DNA of 64,000 bases from Mesorhizobium sp. ES1-4 (GTDB taxonomy: Bacteria; Pseudomonadota; Alphaproteobacteria; Rhizobiales; Rhizobiaceae): positions 62,001 through 126,000 of the forward strand of contig NZ_JAIUGV010000009.1 in NCBI RefSeq assembly GCF_020164745.1. The letters run 5' to 3'. How positions within the stretch are numbered: position 1 is the stretch's first letter; each line of letters starts with the position of its first letter. Position numbers and translations under genes: made by a program. The notes beneath the pieces are model-generated. The model was not told where the DNA came from and did not search any database. It was given only the letters and a program-made list of their open reading frames with translations. Below are positions 18,100-27,652 of the stretch, piece by piece.

Positions 18100-19374
18100 A
18101 TGTCCATCCAGTCTAGCCAGTCCTCCCTGCCGGCTCGCCGGCTCGCGCCCTGGATGGCTGCGCTCGCAGCGGCCCTTCTGCTGGCGGCCTGCTCGCAGGA
18201 GGGCGGCAAGACGCCCGCGGGCATGGGCGGTGTCGGCAAGCCGGAAGTCGGCGTCGTCACGCTGCATCCGCAGTCGGTAGCGATAACAGCCGAACTTCCG
18301 GGGCGCACGGCGGCGTCGCTGATCGCCGAGGTGCGCCCGCAGGTGAACGGCATCATCCAGCAGCGCCTGTTCAAGGAAGGAGCCGAGGTGGTGGCGGGGC
18401 AGCCGCTCTATCTCATCGATCCGGCGAGCTACAAGGCAGCCTATGACAGCGCGGTCGCCGCCCAGCAGAAGGCGGAAGCGGCGGTGCCCACTGCGCAGGC
18501 CAAGTTCGACCGCTACGCTGGACTGTTGAAGCAGAACGTTGTTTCCAAACAGGATTATGACGACGCCGCCGCAACGCTGGCACAAGCGCAGGCGGATGTG
18601 GCCTCCGCCAAGGCCAGCGCCGAAACCGCGCGCATCAGCCTCGACCGCACCTCGATCACCGCACCGATCGCCGGCCGCATCGACAAGTCCACGCTGACGC
18701 CGGGCGCGCTGGTGACCGCCAACCAGGAGACGGTGCTGACCACGATCCGTTCGCTCGACCCGATCAATGTCGACGTCACGCAGTCGAGCACCAACCTGCT
18801 CAATCTGCGCCAGGCGATCTCACAAGGGCGGCTGAAGTTCAGCGGCCCCAATGTCAGCGTCAAGCTGAAGCTCGAGAACGGCACCATCTACGCGCAGACC
18901 GGCAAACTGGAATTCGCCGGCGCCAATGTCGACCAGACCACCGGCACATTCGCCCTGAGGGCCGAGTTCCCCAATCCCGACCGCCTGCTTCTGCCCGGCA
19001 TGTATGTGCGGGCGCTGGTGGAGGAGGGGGTCGCCCAGAACAGCTTCCTGGTGCCGCAACGCGGCGTCACCCGCAACACCAAGGGCGAAGCGACGGCCAT
19101 GGTCATCAATGCGCAAGGCAAGGTCGAGACGCGCGTGCTAGCCGTGCGCAACAGCGTCGGCAACAATTGGCTGGTCGATAACGGTGTCGGCGATGGCGAC
19201 CGCGTCATCGTCGAGGGGCTGCAGCTCGTGCGCCCCGGCGGCGACGCGACCGGCGTCGAAGTGACGATCGACGGGGCCACCGGGGAGATCAAGGACCGGG
19301 GCCAGACATCGGCCCTGCCAACCCCATCCAAGACGGCCAGCACCGGCCAGCAGCCCGCCGCGACCGGGAACTGA
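18100..19374 (+). CDS. RND efflux periplasmic adaptor (MFP) lipoprotein
   Basis: A 424-residue protein starting at ATG 18100. A lipoprotein signal with lipobox LLAAC (Cys31) anchors it. The hairpin of lipoyl halves is visible (AEVRPQVNGIIQQRLFKEGAEV, split here by residues 75-96; and ITAPIAGRIDKSTLTPGALV near 187-206) with a coiled-coil between, then beta-barrel and membrane-proximal domains. It bridges the inner-membrane pump and the outer-membrane channel. The permease gene follows three bases after its stop, giving a tight operon. It resembles AcrA/MexA adaptors in length and order. Confidence 0.93.
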   Translation: MSIQSSQSSLPARRLAPWMAALAAALLLAACSQEGGKTPAGMGGVGKPEVGVVTLHPQSVAITAELPGRTAASLIAEVRPQVNGIIQQRLFKEGAEVVAGQPLYLIDPASYKAAYDSAVAAQQKAEAAVPTAQAKFDRYAGLLKQNVVSKQDYDDAAATLAQAQADVASAKASAETARISLDRTSITAPIAGRIDKSTLTPGALVTANQETVLTTIRSLDPINVDVTQSSTNLLNLRQAISQGRLKFSGPNVSVKLKLENGTIYAQTGKLEFAGANVDQTTGTFALRAEFPNPDRLLLPGMYVRALVEEGVAQNSFLVPQRGVTRNTKGEATAMVINAQGKVETRVLAVRNSVGNNWLVDNGVGDGDRVIVEGLQLVRPGGDATGVEVTIDGATGEIKDRGQTSALPTPSKTASTGQQPAATGN

Positions 19375-19377
19375 ACG

Positions 19378-22300
19378 ATGTCAGCATTTTTCATCAACCG
19401 GCCGATCTTCGCCTGGGTGATCGCCATCGTGATCATGCTGGGCGGCCTTCTCGCGCTCACCACGCTGCCGATCTCGCAATATCCGCAGATCGCACCGACC
19501 ACGGTCAACATCAGCGCCACCTATCCCGGCGCCGACGCGCAGACCGTCGAGAATTCGGTGACCAAGGTCATCGAGCAAGGCATGACCGGCATCGACAATC
19601 TGGACTACATGACAGCGACGTCGACCTCGACCGGTTCGGCCTCGATCACGCTGACCTTCACCAGTTCGGCCGATCCCGACACCGCCCAGGTGCAGACGCA
19701 GAACAAGCTGCAACTGGTGCAGTCGCAACTGCCGCAGGTGGTGCAGAGCAACGGCATCACGGTTTCAAAGTCGTCGACCGGCTTCCTGATGGTCATCGGC
19801 TTCGTCTCCAGCGACGGCAAGATGAACTCGACCGATCTCGCCGACTATGTCGACGCCACGGTCAATGACACGCTGAAGCGCGTCGAGGGCGTGGGGTCGA
19901 CGCAGCTCTTCGGCTCCGGCTACGCCATGCGCATCTGGCTCGATCCAGACAAGCTCGCCAAATATGCGCTGATGCCGAACGACGTGGCGACCGCCATCCA
20001 GGCGCAGAACACGCAGGTTTCGGCCGGCCAGCTCGGCGGGCTGCCGGCGCGCAAGGGCCAGCAGCTCAATGCCACGGTGACCGCCAAGAGCCGGCTGCAG
20101 ACCGCCGAGCAGTTCCGCAACATCATCCTGAAGAGCCAGACCGACGGCTCGCTGGTCCGCCTCAACGATGTCGCCACGGTCGAGCTCGGCGCCAAGAGCT
20201 ATACGACGCAGGCCCATTACAACGGCAAGCCGGCGGCGGGTGTCGCCGTAAACCTGGCGACCGGCGCCAATGCCATCAGCACCGCCGAAGCGGTGCGCTC
20301 GACGATCAACCGGCTGAGCTCGACCTTCCCGCAAGGGGTCGAGGTCGTCTACCCCTACGACACCTCGCCTTTCGTGCGGCTGTCGATCGAGGAGGTGGTC
20401 AAGACGCTGGCCGAGGCGATCGTGCTGGTGTTCCTGGTGATGTTCATCTTCCTGCAGAATCTGCGGGCGACGATCATCCCAACCATCGCGGTGCCGGTGG
20501 TGCTGCTCGGCACATTCGGCGTGCTGTCGCTGTTCGGCTATTCGGTCAACACGCTGACCATGTTCGCCATGGTGCTGGCCATCGGCCTGCTCGTCGACGA
20601 TGCCATCGTCGTGGTCGAAAACGTCGAGCGCGTCATGGCGGAGGAAGACCTGTCGCCGAAAGAAGCGACGCGAAAATCGATGAACGAGATCACCGGCGCG
20701 CTGATCGGCATCGCTACCGTGCTGTCGGCCGTGTTCGTGCCGATGGCCTTCTTCGGCGGTTCCACCGGCATCATCTACCGGCAGTTCTCGGTGACCATCG
20801 TCTCGGCCATGGTGCTGTCCGTGCTGGTGGCGCTTGTGCTGACGCCGGCCCTCTGCGCCACGATCCTGCGGCGTCCGAAGGACCACGCCACGCAGACCGG
20901 CCCGTTCGGCTGGTTCAACCGTACCTTCGATCGCGGCACGCTTGCCTATCGCGACGGGTCGCGCGGCATCATCAACCGGTCGTGGCGTTTCCTGGCCGTC
21001 TTCCTCGCCATCGTCATCGCCATGGGCTGGATGTTCGCGCGGCTGCCAAGCTCGTTCCTGCCGGAAGAGGACCAGGGCATCCTGATCACCTCCGTGCAAC
21101 TGCCGGTCGGCGCGACGCAGGACCGGACCGAGCGCGTGCTGGCGCAGGTGACCGATCACTATCTCAACGACGAGAAGGATGTGGTCGACGGTGTCTTCAC
21201 CGCCTCCGGCTTCGGTTTCGGCGGCGCCGGGCAGAATGTCGGCATCGGCTTCGTGCGGCTGAAGGATTTTGCCCAGCGCAAGTCGCCCGCAATGGCGGCG
21301 CAAGCGATCGCCGGCCGCGCGATGGGCGCGTTCAGGAAGATCAGGGATGCGCAGGTCTTCGCGCTGGCGCCCCCCGCCATCCAGGGTTTCGGCAACACAA
21401 ACGGCTTCGATTTCTACCTGCAGGACGTCAACGGCGCCGGCCATGACGCGCTGATCCAGACGCGCAACCAGCTTTTGGGTCTCGCCGCGCAGAGCAAGCT
21501 GCTCGCTAACACCCGCCCCAACGGGCAGGAGGACCAGCCGCAATTCTCGGTCGACATCGACCAGGAAAAGGCAAGCGCGCTGGGCGTCAGCCTTGCCGAC
21601 ATCAACAACACCCTGTCCAGCGCCTGGGGCAGCGACTACGTCAACGACTTCATCGACCGCGGGCGGGTGAAGCCGGTCTACATGCAGTCGGACGCGAATT
21701 TCCGCATGCAGCCGGAGGACCTCGACAAATGGCAGGTCCGCAATGCCAGCGGCGTCATGGTGCCGTTCTCGGCCTTCGCCTCCAGCCACTGGACATTCGG
21801 GTCGCCCCGGCTCGAACGCTACAATGGTTCGGCGGCGGTCGAAATCCAGGGCGCGGCGGCAGCGGGCGTGAGTTCGGGTGCGGCGATGGACGAGATCGAC
21901 AAGCTCGTCGCGCAACTGCCGGCCGGCTATTCGCACGAATGGACCGGGCTGTCGCACCAGGAGCGGCTTTCGGGCAACCAGGCGACGTCGCTCTATGCGA
22001 TCTCGGCCCTGGTCGTGTTCCTGTGCCTGGCGGCACTCTATGAAAGCTGGTCGATCCCGTTCGCGGTCATGCTGTCGGTGCCGATCGGCATCTTCGGCGC
22101 GCTGGCGGCGGCAAGCCTGTTCGGCCAGACCAACGACGTCTATTTCAAGGTCGGCCTTTTGACCACGATCGGCCTAGCCGCCAAGAACGCCATCCTGATC
22201 GTCGAGTTCGCCATCGAGCGGCAGACGGCCGGCATGGGGCTCGTCGAGGCGACGCTGGAGGCGGCGCGACAGCGATTGCGGCCGATCCTGATGACGTCGT

Positions 22301-22533
22301 TGGCCTTCATCCTCGGCGTCACGCCGCTTGCGATCGCCAGCGGCGCCGGCTCGGGGGCGCAGAACTCCGTCGGCATCGGCGTGATGGGCGGCATGATCGC
22401 GGCGACGGTGATCGGCGTGTTCCTGGTGCCGCTGCTGTTCGTCACGGTGCGGCGCATCTTCAAGGGCAGGGTGGCCAAGCCAGATCCCGGGCAAGATACG
22501 GGCGAAACGCCGGTGACGGCCAACCAGCAATAA
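19378..22533 (+). CDS. RND multidrug efflux permease, HAE1 (AcrB/MexB) type
   Basis: A 1051-residue permease with full family length. It begins with the classic MSAFFINRPIFAWVIAIVIM helix. The TM4 proton-relay aspartates D407 and D408 are present (GLLVDDAIVVVENVERV), as are the large periplasmic loops and the internal duplication (second half from about residue 540). It exports drugs, dyes, bile acids or plant compounds by proton antiport; the specificity cannot be read. It lies between adaptor and outer-membrane factor genes, forming a complete tripartite pump. Confidence 0.96.
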   Translation: MSAFFINRPIFAWVIAIVIMLGGLLALTTLPISQYPQIAPTTVNISATYPGADAQTVENSVTKVIEQGMTGIDNLDYMTATSTSTGSASITLTFTSSADPDTAQVQTQNKLQLVQSQLPQVVQSNGITVSKSSTGFLMVIGFVSSDGKMNSTDLADYVDATVNDTLKRVEGVGSTQLFGSGYAMRIWLDPDKLAKYALMPNDVATAIQAQNTQVSAGQLGGLPARKGQQLNATVTAKSRLQTAEQFRNIILKSQTDGSLVRLNDVATVELGAKSYTTQAHYNGKPAAGVAVNLATGANAISTAEAVRSTINRLSSTFPQGVEVVYPYDTSPFVRLSIEEVVKTLAEAIVLVFLVMFIFLQNLRATIIPTIAVPVVLLGTFGVLSLFGYSVNTLTMFAMVLAIGLLVDDAIVVVENVERVMAEEDLSPKEATRKSMNEITGALIGIATVLSAVFVPMAFFGGSTGIIYRQFSVTIVSAMVLSVLVALVLTPALCATILRRPKDHATQTGPFGWFNRTFDRGTLAYRDGSRGIINRSWRFLAVFLAIVIAMGWMFARLPSSFLPEEDQGILITSVQLPVGATQDRTERVLAQVTDHYLNDEKDVVDGVFTASGFGFGGAGQNVGIGFVRLKDFAQRKSPAMAAQAIAGRAMGAFRKIRDAQVFALAPPAIQGFGNTNGFDFYLQDVNGAGHDALIQTRNQLLGLAAQSKLLANTRPNGQEDQPQFSVDIDQEKASALGVSLADINNTLSSAWGSDYVNDFIDRGRVKPVYMQSDANFRMQPEDLDKWQVRNASGVMVPFSAFASSHWTFGSPRLERYNGSAAVEIQGAAAAGVSSGAAMDEIDKLVAQLPAGYSHEWTGLSHQERLSGNQATSLYAISALVVFLCLAALYESWSIPFAVMLSVPIGIFGALAAASLFGQTNDVYFKVGLLTTIGLAAKNAILIVEFAIERQTAGMGLVEATLEAARQRLRPILMTSLAFILGVTPLAIASGAGSGAQNSVGIGVMGGMIAATVIGVFLVPLLFVTVRRIFKGRVAKPDPGQDTGETPVTANQQ

Positions 22534-22544
22534 GGGTCCTCCAT

Positions 22545-24044
22545 ATGACAGGTTTTGAACGTGGCTCGGTGGCCGCGGGGCGGCTCCTTGCGCCCATGCT
22601 CGGCGCGGCCTTGCTCGCGGGATGCGTCGTCGGTCCGGACTACCGGACGCCCATCCTGCCGATGCCGGCGAACTGGAGCGGCCAGAAGCTGGCGAAGTCC
22701 GCCGAGCCGGCGCAGCTGTCGCAATGGTGGCGGCGTCTGCGCGACCCGCAGCTCGACACGCTGGTCGAGGAAGCGGTCGCCGGCAATCTCGATGTCGCCA
22801 CGGCGAAGGCCAAGATCCGCGAGGCGCGCGCCAGCTATCGGCAGAGTGCGGGCACACTGTTCCCGTCGGCCGAAGGCTCGGCATCGGCGACGCGCAACAA
22901 GACGGCCGCCGCTGCGGCCGGCGGCACCGCCAGCGATGCCTACAGCGATTACCAGTCCGGCTTCGACGCCAGCTGGGAACTCGACCTGTTCGGCGCCAAC
23001 CGCAGGGGTGTCGAGGCCGCGCGCTATGGGGTGGATGCCTCGCAGGAGGAATTGCGCTCGACACTGCTGACGCTGGTCGGCGATGTCGCATCCACCTATA
23101 CCCAGGCGCGCGGCTACCAGGCACGCATCGCGCTCGCCCGGCGTTCGGCCGCCTTGCAGCGACAGACCGCCGAACTCACCCGCACGATGGCGCAGGCGGG
23201 CACCGCGACCGCCGCCGATGTCGCCAAGGCGATGGGACAGGCGGCCAGCACCGAGGCCGCGGTGCCGACGCTGGAGGCAAGCTATGCCGAAGCGATGCAT
23301 CGCCTATCCGTACTGACGGGTCGCCCGCCGGCGACACTCGGCGAGCGGTTGAAGCGCAGCACTGCGATCCCGGCGCCAAGGCTGCCGATCCCGACCGGGA
23401 TTCCGTCCGACATCCTGTTGTCGCGCCCGGATGTGCTCATGGCCGAGCGGCAATACGCGCAGTACACCGCCAGGATCGGCCAGGCCGAGGCCGCGCGTTA
23501 TCCCACGGTCAGCCTGACCGGGGACATCAGCACCACGGCCTACCGGCTCGGCGATCTCGGCAAGAACTCCTCGATCGGCTGGTCCTTCGGGCCGACGCTG
23601 AGCGTCCCGCTGTTCAACGCCGGGCAGTTGAAGGCGGCCGTCGAGGTCGCCCAGGCGCAGCGCGACCAGTATTTCATCGCCTACCGGTCTTCGGTGCTGA
23701 CCGCGCTCGAGGATGTCGAGAATGCGCTCGTTGCGCTGGCGCAGGAACGCATCCGCATCGGCAAGCTTGCCTCGTCGGCGAAATCCTATGGAGATGCGGC
23801 GCGGCTGGAGGGCACGCTCTATAAGGCCGGCGAGACCAGTCTTCTCGACGTGCTCGACGCCCAGCGCTCGCTCTACTCGGCCGAGGATTCGCTGCTGCAG
23901 AGCCGCGTCCTGCTGGCGACCAACTACATCGCCCTCAACAAGGCGCTCGGCGGCGGCTGGGACGGCGCGGTCGATACCACCAAGCCCGAGATCGTCGACG
24001 TCAAGGCCCGGCCACGGATAGTATCGAAGCTCACGACGCAATGA
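22545..24044 (+). CDS. outer membrane efflux lipoprotein, NodT/OprM type
   Basis: A 499-residue protein 11 bases after the permease gene. The lipobox LLAGC puts the lipidated cysteine at residue 27, followed by the family start VVGPDYRTP. Two outer-membrane efflux repeats with long helices are present, and the conserved GLSVPLFNAGQ-type motif occurs as LSVPLFNAGQLKAAVEVA. It forms the TolC-like exit duct of the pump. The three genes together (adaptor, permease, duct) are sufficient for a working system. Confidence 0.94.
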   Translation: MTGFERGSVAAGRLLAPMLGAALLAGCVVGPDYRTPILPMPANWSGQKLAKSAEPAQLSQWWRRLRDPQLDTLVEEAVAGNLDVATAKAKIREARASYRQSAGTLFPSAEGSASATRNKTAAAAAGGTASDAYSDYQSGFDASWELDLFGANRRGVEAARYGVDASQEELRSTLLTLVGDVASTYTQARGYQARIALARRSAALQRQTAELTRTMAQAGTATAADVAKAMGQAASTEAAVPTLEASYAEAMHRLSVLTGRPPATLGERLKRSTAIPAPRLPIPTGIPSDILLSRPDVLMAERQYAQYTARIGQAEAARYPTVSLTGDISTTAYRLGDLGKNSSIGWSFGPTLSVPLFNAGQLKAAVEVAQAQRDQYFIAYRSSVLTALEDVENALVALAQERIRIGKLASSAKSYGDAARLEGTLYKAGETSLLDVLDAQRSLYSAEDSLLQSRVLLATNYIALNKALGGGWDGAVDTTKPEIVDVKARPRIVSKLTTQ

Positions 24045-24102
24045 ACAAAATGTGCAACCCAAACCAACGGCGGTCCGTTTATAGTGTCTTCGAGGCAATG
24101 AG

Positions 24103-24789
24103 ATGTCGCGTATCTACGATCTTGCATCCAATGGCGTCCGACGTGTCTATGAAAAACGCATAGACGCGCCGGCGATCCTCGATGCAGCCACCGACTTTCC
24201 GAACGCGGCGAAATTCATCGCTGCCTGGCGCGGCATACGCGACGAAGCGCTGGCCATGCGGCTGGGTAGGGCGCCGCGCTTCCATGACATCATGCCGGAG
24301 CAGGCCGGGATCTCGGCCAATGACGGCATCGACTGGCGCATGTTCGTGCTCAAGGCCTACGATGTCGGCATTCCCGAAAACCTGGCGCGGATGCCGGTTC
24401 TGAGCCAGTTGCTCGCCGAGTGCCCCGAGGTGAAATCGGCGGCCATCTCGTTCCTGGCGCCGCGCAAGCACATTCCGAGCCATCGCGGACCGTTTCGCGG
24501 CATCATGCGCTTTCACCTCGGTCTGGTCATCCCGCGGCAGGCCGATGGCCGCCCCGCGACCATCATGATGATCAATCATCAGGAGAAGCGGATCGCGGAT
24601 GGCGAAGGCATGCTGTGGGACGACACTTTCCCGCATGAGGTGATGAACAATGCCGACGAGGCGCGCATTGCGCTGCTGCTCGACGTCTGGCGCCCGAGGA
24701 TGCCGCTGGACATGGAAATCCTGTCCCGGCTGATCGTGCGCGGCGTGCAGGCGGGGATGCGCCACAGGGGCGTGTCCTTCTCCGGCTGA
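24103..24789 (+). CDS. aspartyl/asparaginyl beta-hydroxylase-family dioxygenase
   Basis: A 228-residue protein. The 2-oxoglutarate/Fe(II) core is visible: IPSHRGPFRG with the first iron-binding His and a 2OG-binding Arg further on, then a beta-strand IMRFHLGLVIP, and TFPHEVMNNADEARI with the second His, followed by RIALLLDVWRP. This is the AspH/LpxO group. LpxO-like members hydroxylate lipid A acyl chains, others act on proteins or small molecules; the substrate is not evident. It has its own spacing of 58 bases after the efflux operon. Confidence 0.85.
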   Translation: MSRIYDLASNGVRRVYEKRIDAPAILDAATDFPNAAKFIAAWRGIRDEALAMRLGRAPRFHDIMPEQAGISANDGIDWRMFVLKAYDVGIPENLARMPVLSQLLAECPEVKSAAISFLAPRKHIPSHRGPFRGIMRFHLGLVIPRQADGRPATIMMINHQEKRIADGEGMLWDDTFPHEVMNNADEARIALLLDVWRPRMPLDMEILSRLIVRGVQAGMRHRGVSFSG

Positions 24790-24859
24790 ACCTGGCCACC
24801 ATTCCACAACGCCAAATGGCGGCGGCACGAAGCGGGCTTCCCCGCCGCTCTTCGCCTGC

Positions 24860-24887
24860 TTGACAGCCTTAATTAATTTATTAACAT
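24860..24887 (+). promoter_or_regulatory. sigma70-type promoter with overlapping palindrome
   Basis: TTGACA (24860-24865) and TAACAT (24882-24887) are 16 bases apart. A perfect inverted repeat TTAAT-TT-ATTAA (24873-24884) overlaps the spacer and -10 box. This is a good place for the ROK regulator, encoded 25 bases further on, to repress its own operon. Confidence 0.6.
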
Positions 24888-24911
24888 TACAAAATAATAG
24901 GGAGGAGAACG

Positions 24912-26042
24912 ATGGGTGTCCATCACGGAGCGATCCTGCGCATCCTGCGCGACGACGGTCCGCAGTCGCGTGCCGAACTGGCGCGGCGCACCGCGCTCTC
25001 ACCGACCGCGCTGACCCATCTGACGGCGCATCTGCTCAGCGAAGGGACGGTCGTCGAGCTCAACCAGGCCGCTGCCGGCGACGCGCCCGTCGGCCGGCCG
25101 GCCATCGGCGTCGCGCTGGTGCCCGATGCACTGTCGGTGGTTGGCGTGCACATCGGCGCAGGCACCATCCATGCCACGATCACCGATCTCAAGGCCTCCT
25201 CGAAGGCCATGGCCTCGCAATATTTCGATACCGCCACCAGCGAACCGGCCGCCGTGATCGGCAAGGTGGTGCGGACCGTCGAGCAACTGATCCGCAAGAC
25301 CGGTATCGAGCGGTCGCGCCTGATCGGCCTCGGGCTCGGCGTGCCTGGTCCGGTGGACACCAAGCGGCGGCGCAATTTGCAGTCGGTCAATTACGACTGG
25401 AAGAACGTGCCGTTCGCCGACGAACTCGAAAAGGCGCTGCGCATGCCCGTTGTGGTCGAGCACAATGTCAGCGCCATGGCGCTGGCGGAATCGCGCTACG
25501 GCATCGGCCGCGACGCCACAGCGCTGCTCTACATCTACCTGCGCACCGGCCTTGGCGCCGGCCTTGTCATCAACGGCATGCCGTTCCGCCCCGGCGGCTA
25601 CGGTGCCGTCGAACTCGGCCATGTCCAGGTGATCGAGGATGGCGAACTTTGCGCCTGCGGCAACAGGGGCTGCCTGGAGACGTTCCTGTCCGAACGGGCG
25701 CTGGCCCGCGACGCGCGCATCGAGGCGCCGCACCCCAAGCGGCTGCTGGCTGCGTTGGAGACATATGCCGAACCCTGGAACGCGGCGCTCAAACATCTGA
25801 CGACGGCGATCGCGACGGCGACCAACCTGCTCAATCCGGACCTGATCGTCTTTGGCGGCCATCTCGCCGAAGCGCCGGAAAGCTTCATCGATCATATCCG
25901 CCAGGGCGTTCCGCCCCGCGTGCTCCCGCCGATGCGCGATGTGCTGCGCATCGAGCGCTCGAGCCTCGGCCCTGGGGCCGGCGCCATCGGCGCTTCCGCC
26001 GCGGCCCTCGACCATTTCTTCTATTCGGGGGTTTCGCGATGA
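24912..26042 (+). CDS. ROK-family transcriptional regulator
   Basis: A 376-residue protein with GGGAGGAG just upstream. The N-terminal winged helix (about 8-60) contains a helix-turn-helix (SRAELARRTALSPTALTHL). The ROK sugar-kinase-like domain follows, with the zinc-binding motif CACGNRGCLET (about 255-265) and a DxGxG-like segment. ROK regulators sense sugars or sugar derivatives. It leads the ABC-sulfatase operon and overlaps the permease start by four bases, so it likely controls this operon. A sugar-type ligand is inferred, which suggests a sulfated or sulfonated sugar. Confidence 0.9.
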   Translation: MGVHHGAILRILRDDGPQSRAELARRTALSPTALTHLTAHLLSEGTVVELNQAAAGDAPVGRPAIGVALVPDALSVVGVHIGAGTIHATITDLKASSKAMASQYFDTATSEPAAVIGKVVRTVEQLIRKTGIERSRLIGLGLGVPGPVDTKRRRNLQSVNYDWKNVPFADELEKALRMPVVVEHNVSAMALAESRYGIGRDATALLYIYLRTGLGAGLVINGMPFRPGGYGAVELGHVQVIEDGELCACGNRGCLETFLSERALARDARIEAPHPKRLLAALETYAEPWNAALKHLTTAIATATNLLNPDLIVFGGHLAEAPESFIDHIRQGVPPRVLPPMRDVLRIERSSLGPGAGAIGASAAALDHFFYSGVSR

Positions 26043-26842
26043 GCGGGGCAGCCAAGACGGCCCGCCCCGGCGGCAGACCGGCGGGAGGGCAGGGCGCGGA
26101 CTACGCCAGCCTCGCGCTCAATCTCGTCGGGCTCGTCGCCGGTGTCGCCATCTGGTGGGCGCTGACGGCGGGCGGGGCTGTTGGCCTGCCGCCGCCGCCG
26201 CAGGTCGCGGCACGGTTTGGCGATGTCATCGCCAGCGGGCAGCTTGCCACCGATATCGCCTCCAGCCTGGTGCGGGTGCTGACCGGCTTCCTTCTCGGCG
26301 TGATCCTGGCGATCCCGGTCGGCTTCGTCATGGGTTGGTACAAGGTCGCACGCTCGCTCATCGAGCCGTACCTGCAGTTCTTCCGCATGATCCCGCCGCT
26401 GGCCATCATTCCGCTGGCGATCGTCACCATGGGCATCGACGAGACGCCAAAAATCTTCGTCATATTCCTGGCATCCTTCCTGGCCTGCGTCGTCGCCACC
26501 TACCAGGGCGTCATCAGCGTCGACAAGACGATGATCAACGCCGCGCGTGTGCTTGGCGCCAAGGACATGACGATCTTCCTGCGCGTCATCATTCCGGCAT
26601 CGACGCCGTTCATCCTGGTTGGCGTACGCATCGGCCTGGGATCGGCCTGGGCGACGCTGGTTGCCGCCGAACTGATCGCCGCACAGAGCGGCCTCGGCTT
26701 CCGCATGCAGCAGGCGCAGCTCTATTACGACCTGCCGACCATCTTCGTCAGCCTGATCACCATCGGCCTGCTCGGCCTTGCCATGGACCGCATCCTTTTG
26801 GTGATCGAGCGTCGGCTCACCGTCTGGCAGGAGCGCGTGTGA
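26039..26842 (+). CDS. ABC transporter permease, sulfonate/taurine/nitrate type
   Basis: A 267-residue inner-membrane protein with about six helices. The cytoplasmic coupling loop is clear (NAARVLGAKDMTIFLRVIIP, the EAA-type motif), and the PxxFRMIPPLAIIPL segment is typical of SsuC/TauC-like permeases. Its start overlaps the ROK gene stop (ATGA) and its stop overlaps the ATPase start by one base (TGATG), giving strong translational coupling. It forms the membrane pore of an importer. Confidence 0.93.
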   Translation: MSGAAKTARPGGRPAGGQGADYASLALNLVGLVAGVAIWWALTAGGAVGLPPPPQVAARFGDVIASGQLATDIASSLVRVLTGFLLGVILAIPVGFVMGWYKVARSLIEPYLQFFRMIPPLAIIPLAIVTMGIDETPKIFVIFLASFLACVVATYQGVISVDKTMINAARVLGAKDMTIFLRVIIPASTPFILVGVRIGLGSAWATLVAAELIAAQSGLGFRMQQAQLYYDLPTIFVSLITIGLLGLAMDRILLVIERRLTVWQERV

Positions 26843-27612
26843 TGGTCCCCCAGATCGCCCCAAAGATCGTTTTCGACAACGTCACCCGACGCTTCGATCT
26901 CCAGGACGCCGCCTTCGTCGCGCTCGACCGGCTGTCGCTCGACATCGCCGACGGCGAGTTCGTCACGGTCGTCGGCCCATCCGGCTGCGGCAAGTCGACG
27001 GCGCTCAACATTGCCGCCGGCCTGCTCAAGCCAAGCGAGGGCAGCGTGCTGGTCGATGGCAAGGCCGTTGAAGGGCCGGGGCCGGAGCGCGGCATGATCT
27101 TCCAGCAATACGCGCTGTTCCCGTGGCTGACCGTTCGCCAGAACGTCGAGTTCGGGCTGCGCATCAAGGGCGTGGAGGCGTCGCGCCGGCGTGAGATCGC
27201 CGAGCGTTTCATCGACCTCGTGGGTTTGCGCGATTTCGCCGACGCACTGCCCAAGACGCTGTCGGGCGGCATGAAGCAGCGCTGCGCCATCGCGCGCGCC
27301 TATGCGGTCGACCCCTCCATCCTGTTGATGGACGAGCCCTTCGGCGCGCTCGACGCGCTGACCCGCGTGCAGCTTCAAGACCAGTTGCTCGACACCTGGA
27401 GCCGGGAGCGGCGCACTGTGATGTTCATCACCCATGATGTCGACGAGGCCGTCTATCTGGCCAACCGCGTCATCGTCATGGCGGCGCGGCCGGGTCGGCT
27501 GAAGGAGATCATCGATGTCCCGCTGCCTTACCCCAGAACCGAGGAAATCCGGCTTTCGGCCGAGTTCATGACCATCCGCAACCGCGTCTGGCAAGCCGTT
27601 TACCACCAGTGA
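26842..27612 (+). CDS. ABC transporter ATP-binding protein, sulfonate/nitrate type
   Basis: A 256-residue ATPase with Walker A GPSGCGKST (45-53), Q-loop (IFQQYALFPWLTV), signature LSGGMKQR, Walker B ILLMDEPFGALDALTR and H-loop FITHDVDEA. This matches the SsuB/TauB/NrtD group. It energises import with the upstream permease and the downstream binding protein. Its start codon overlaps the permease stop codon. Confidence 0.94.
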   Translation: MVPQIAPKIVFDNVTRRFDLQDAAFVALDRLSLDIADGEFVTVVGPSGCGKSTALNIAAGLLKPSEGSVLVDGKAVEGPGPERGMIFQQYALFPWLTVRQNVEFGLRIKGVEASRRREIAERFIDLVGLRDFADALPKTLSGGMKQRCAIARAYAVDPSILLMDEPFGALDALTRVQLQDQLLDTWSRERRTVMFITHDVDEAVYLANRVIVMAARPGRLKEIIDVPLPYPRTEEIRLSAEFMTIRNRVWQAVYHQ

Positions 27613-27652
27613 CGGCGAAGCCGTTTATCAGCAGTAACAGGAGGAGAGTAAC

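Noticed and set aside
19765..21957. 730-codon minus-strand frame
   Set aside because: It lies entirely inside the RND permease gene and has a strongly biased His/Asp/Arg composition.
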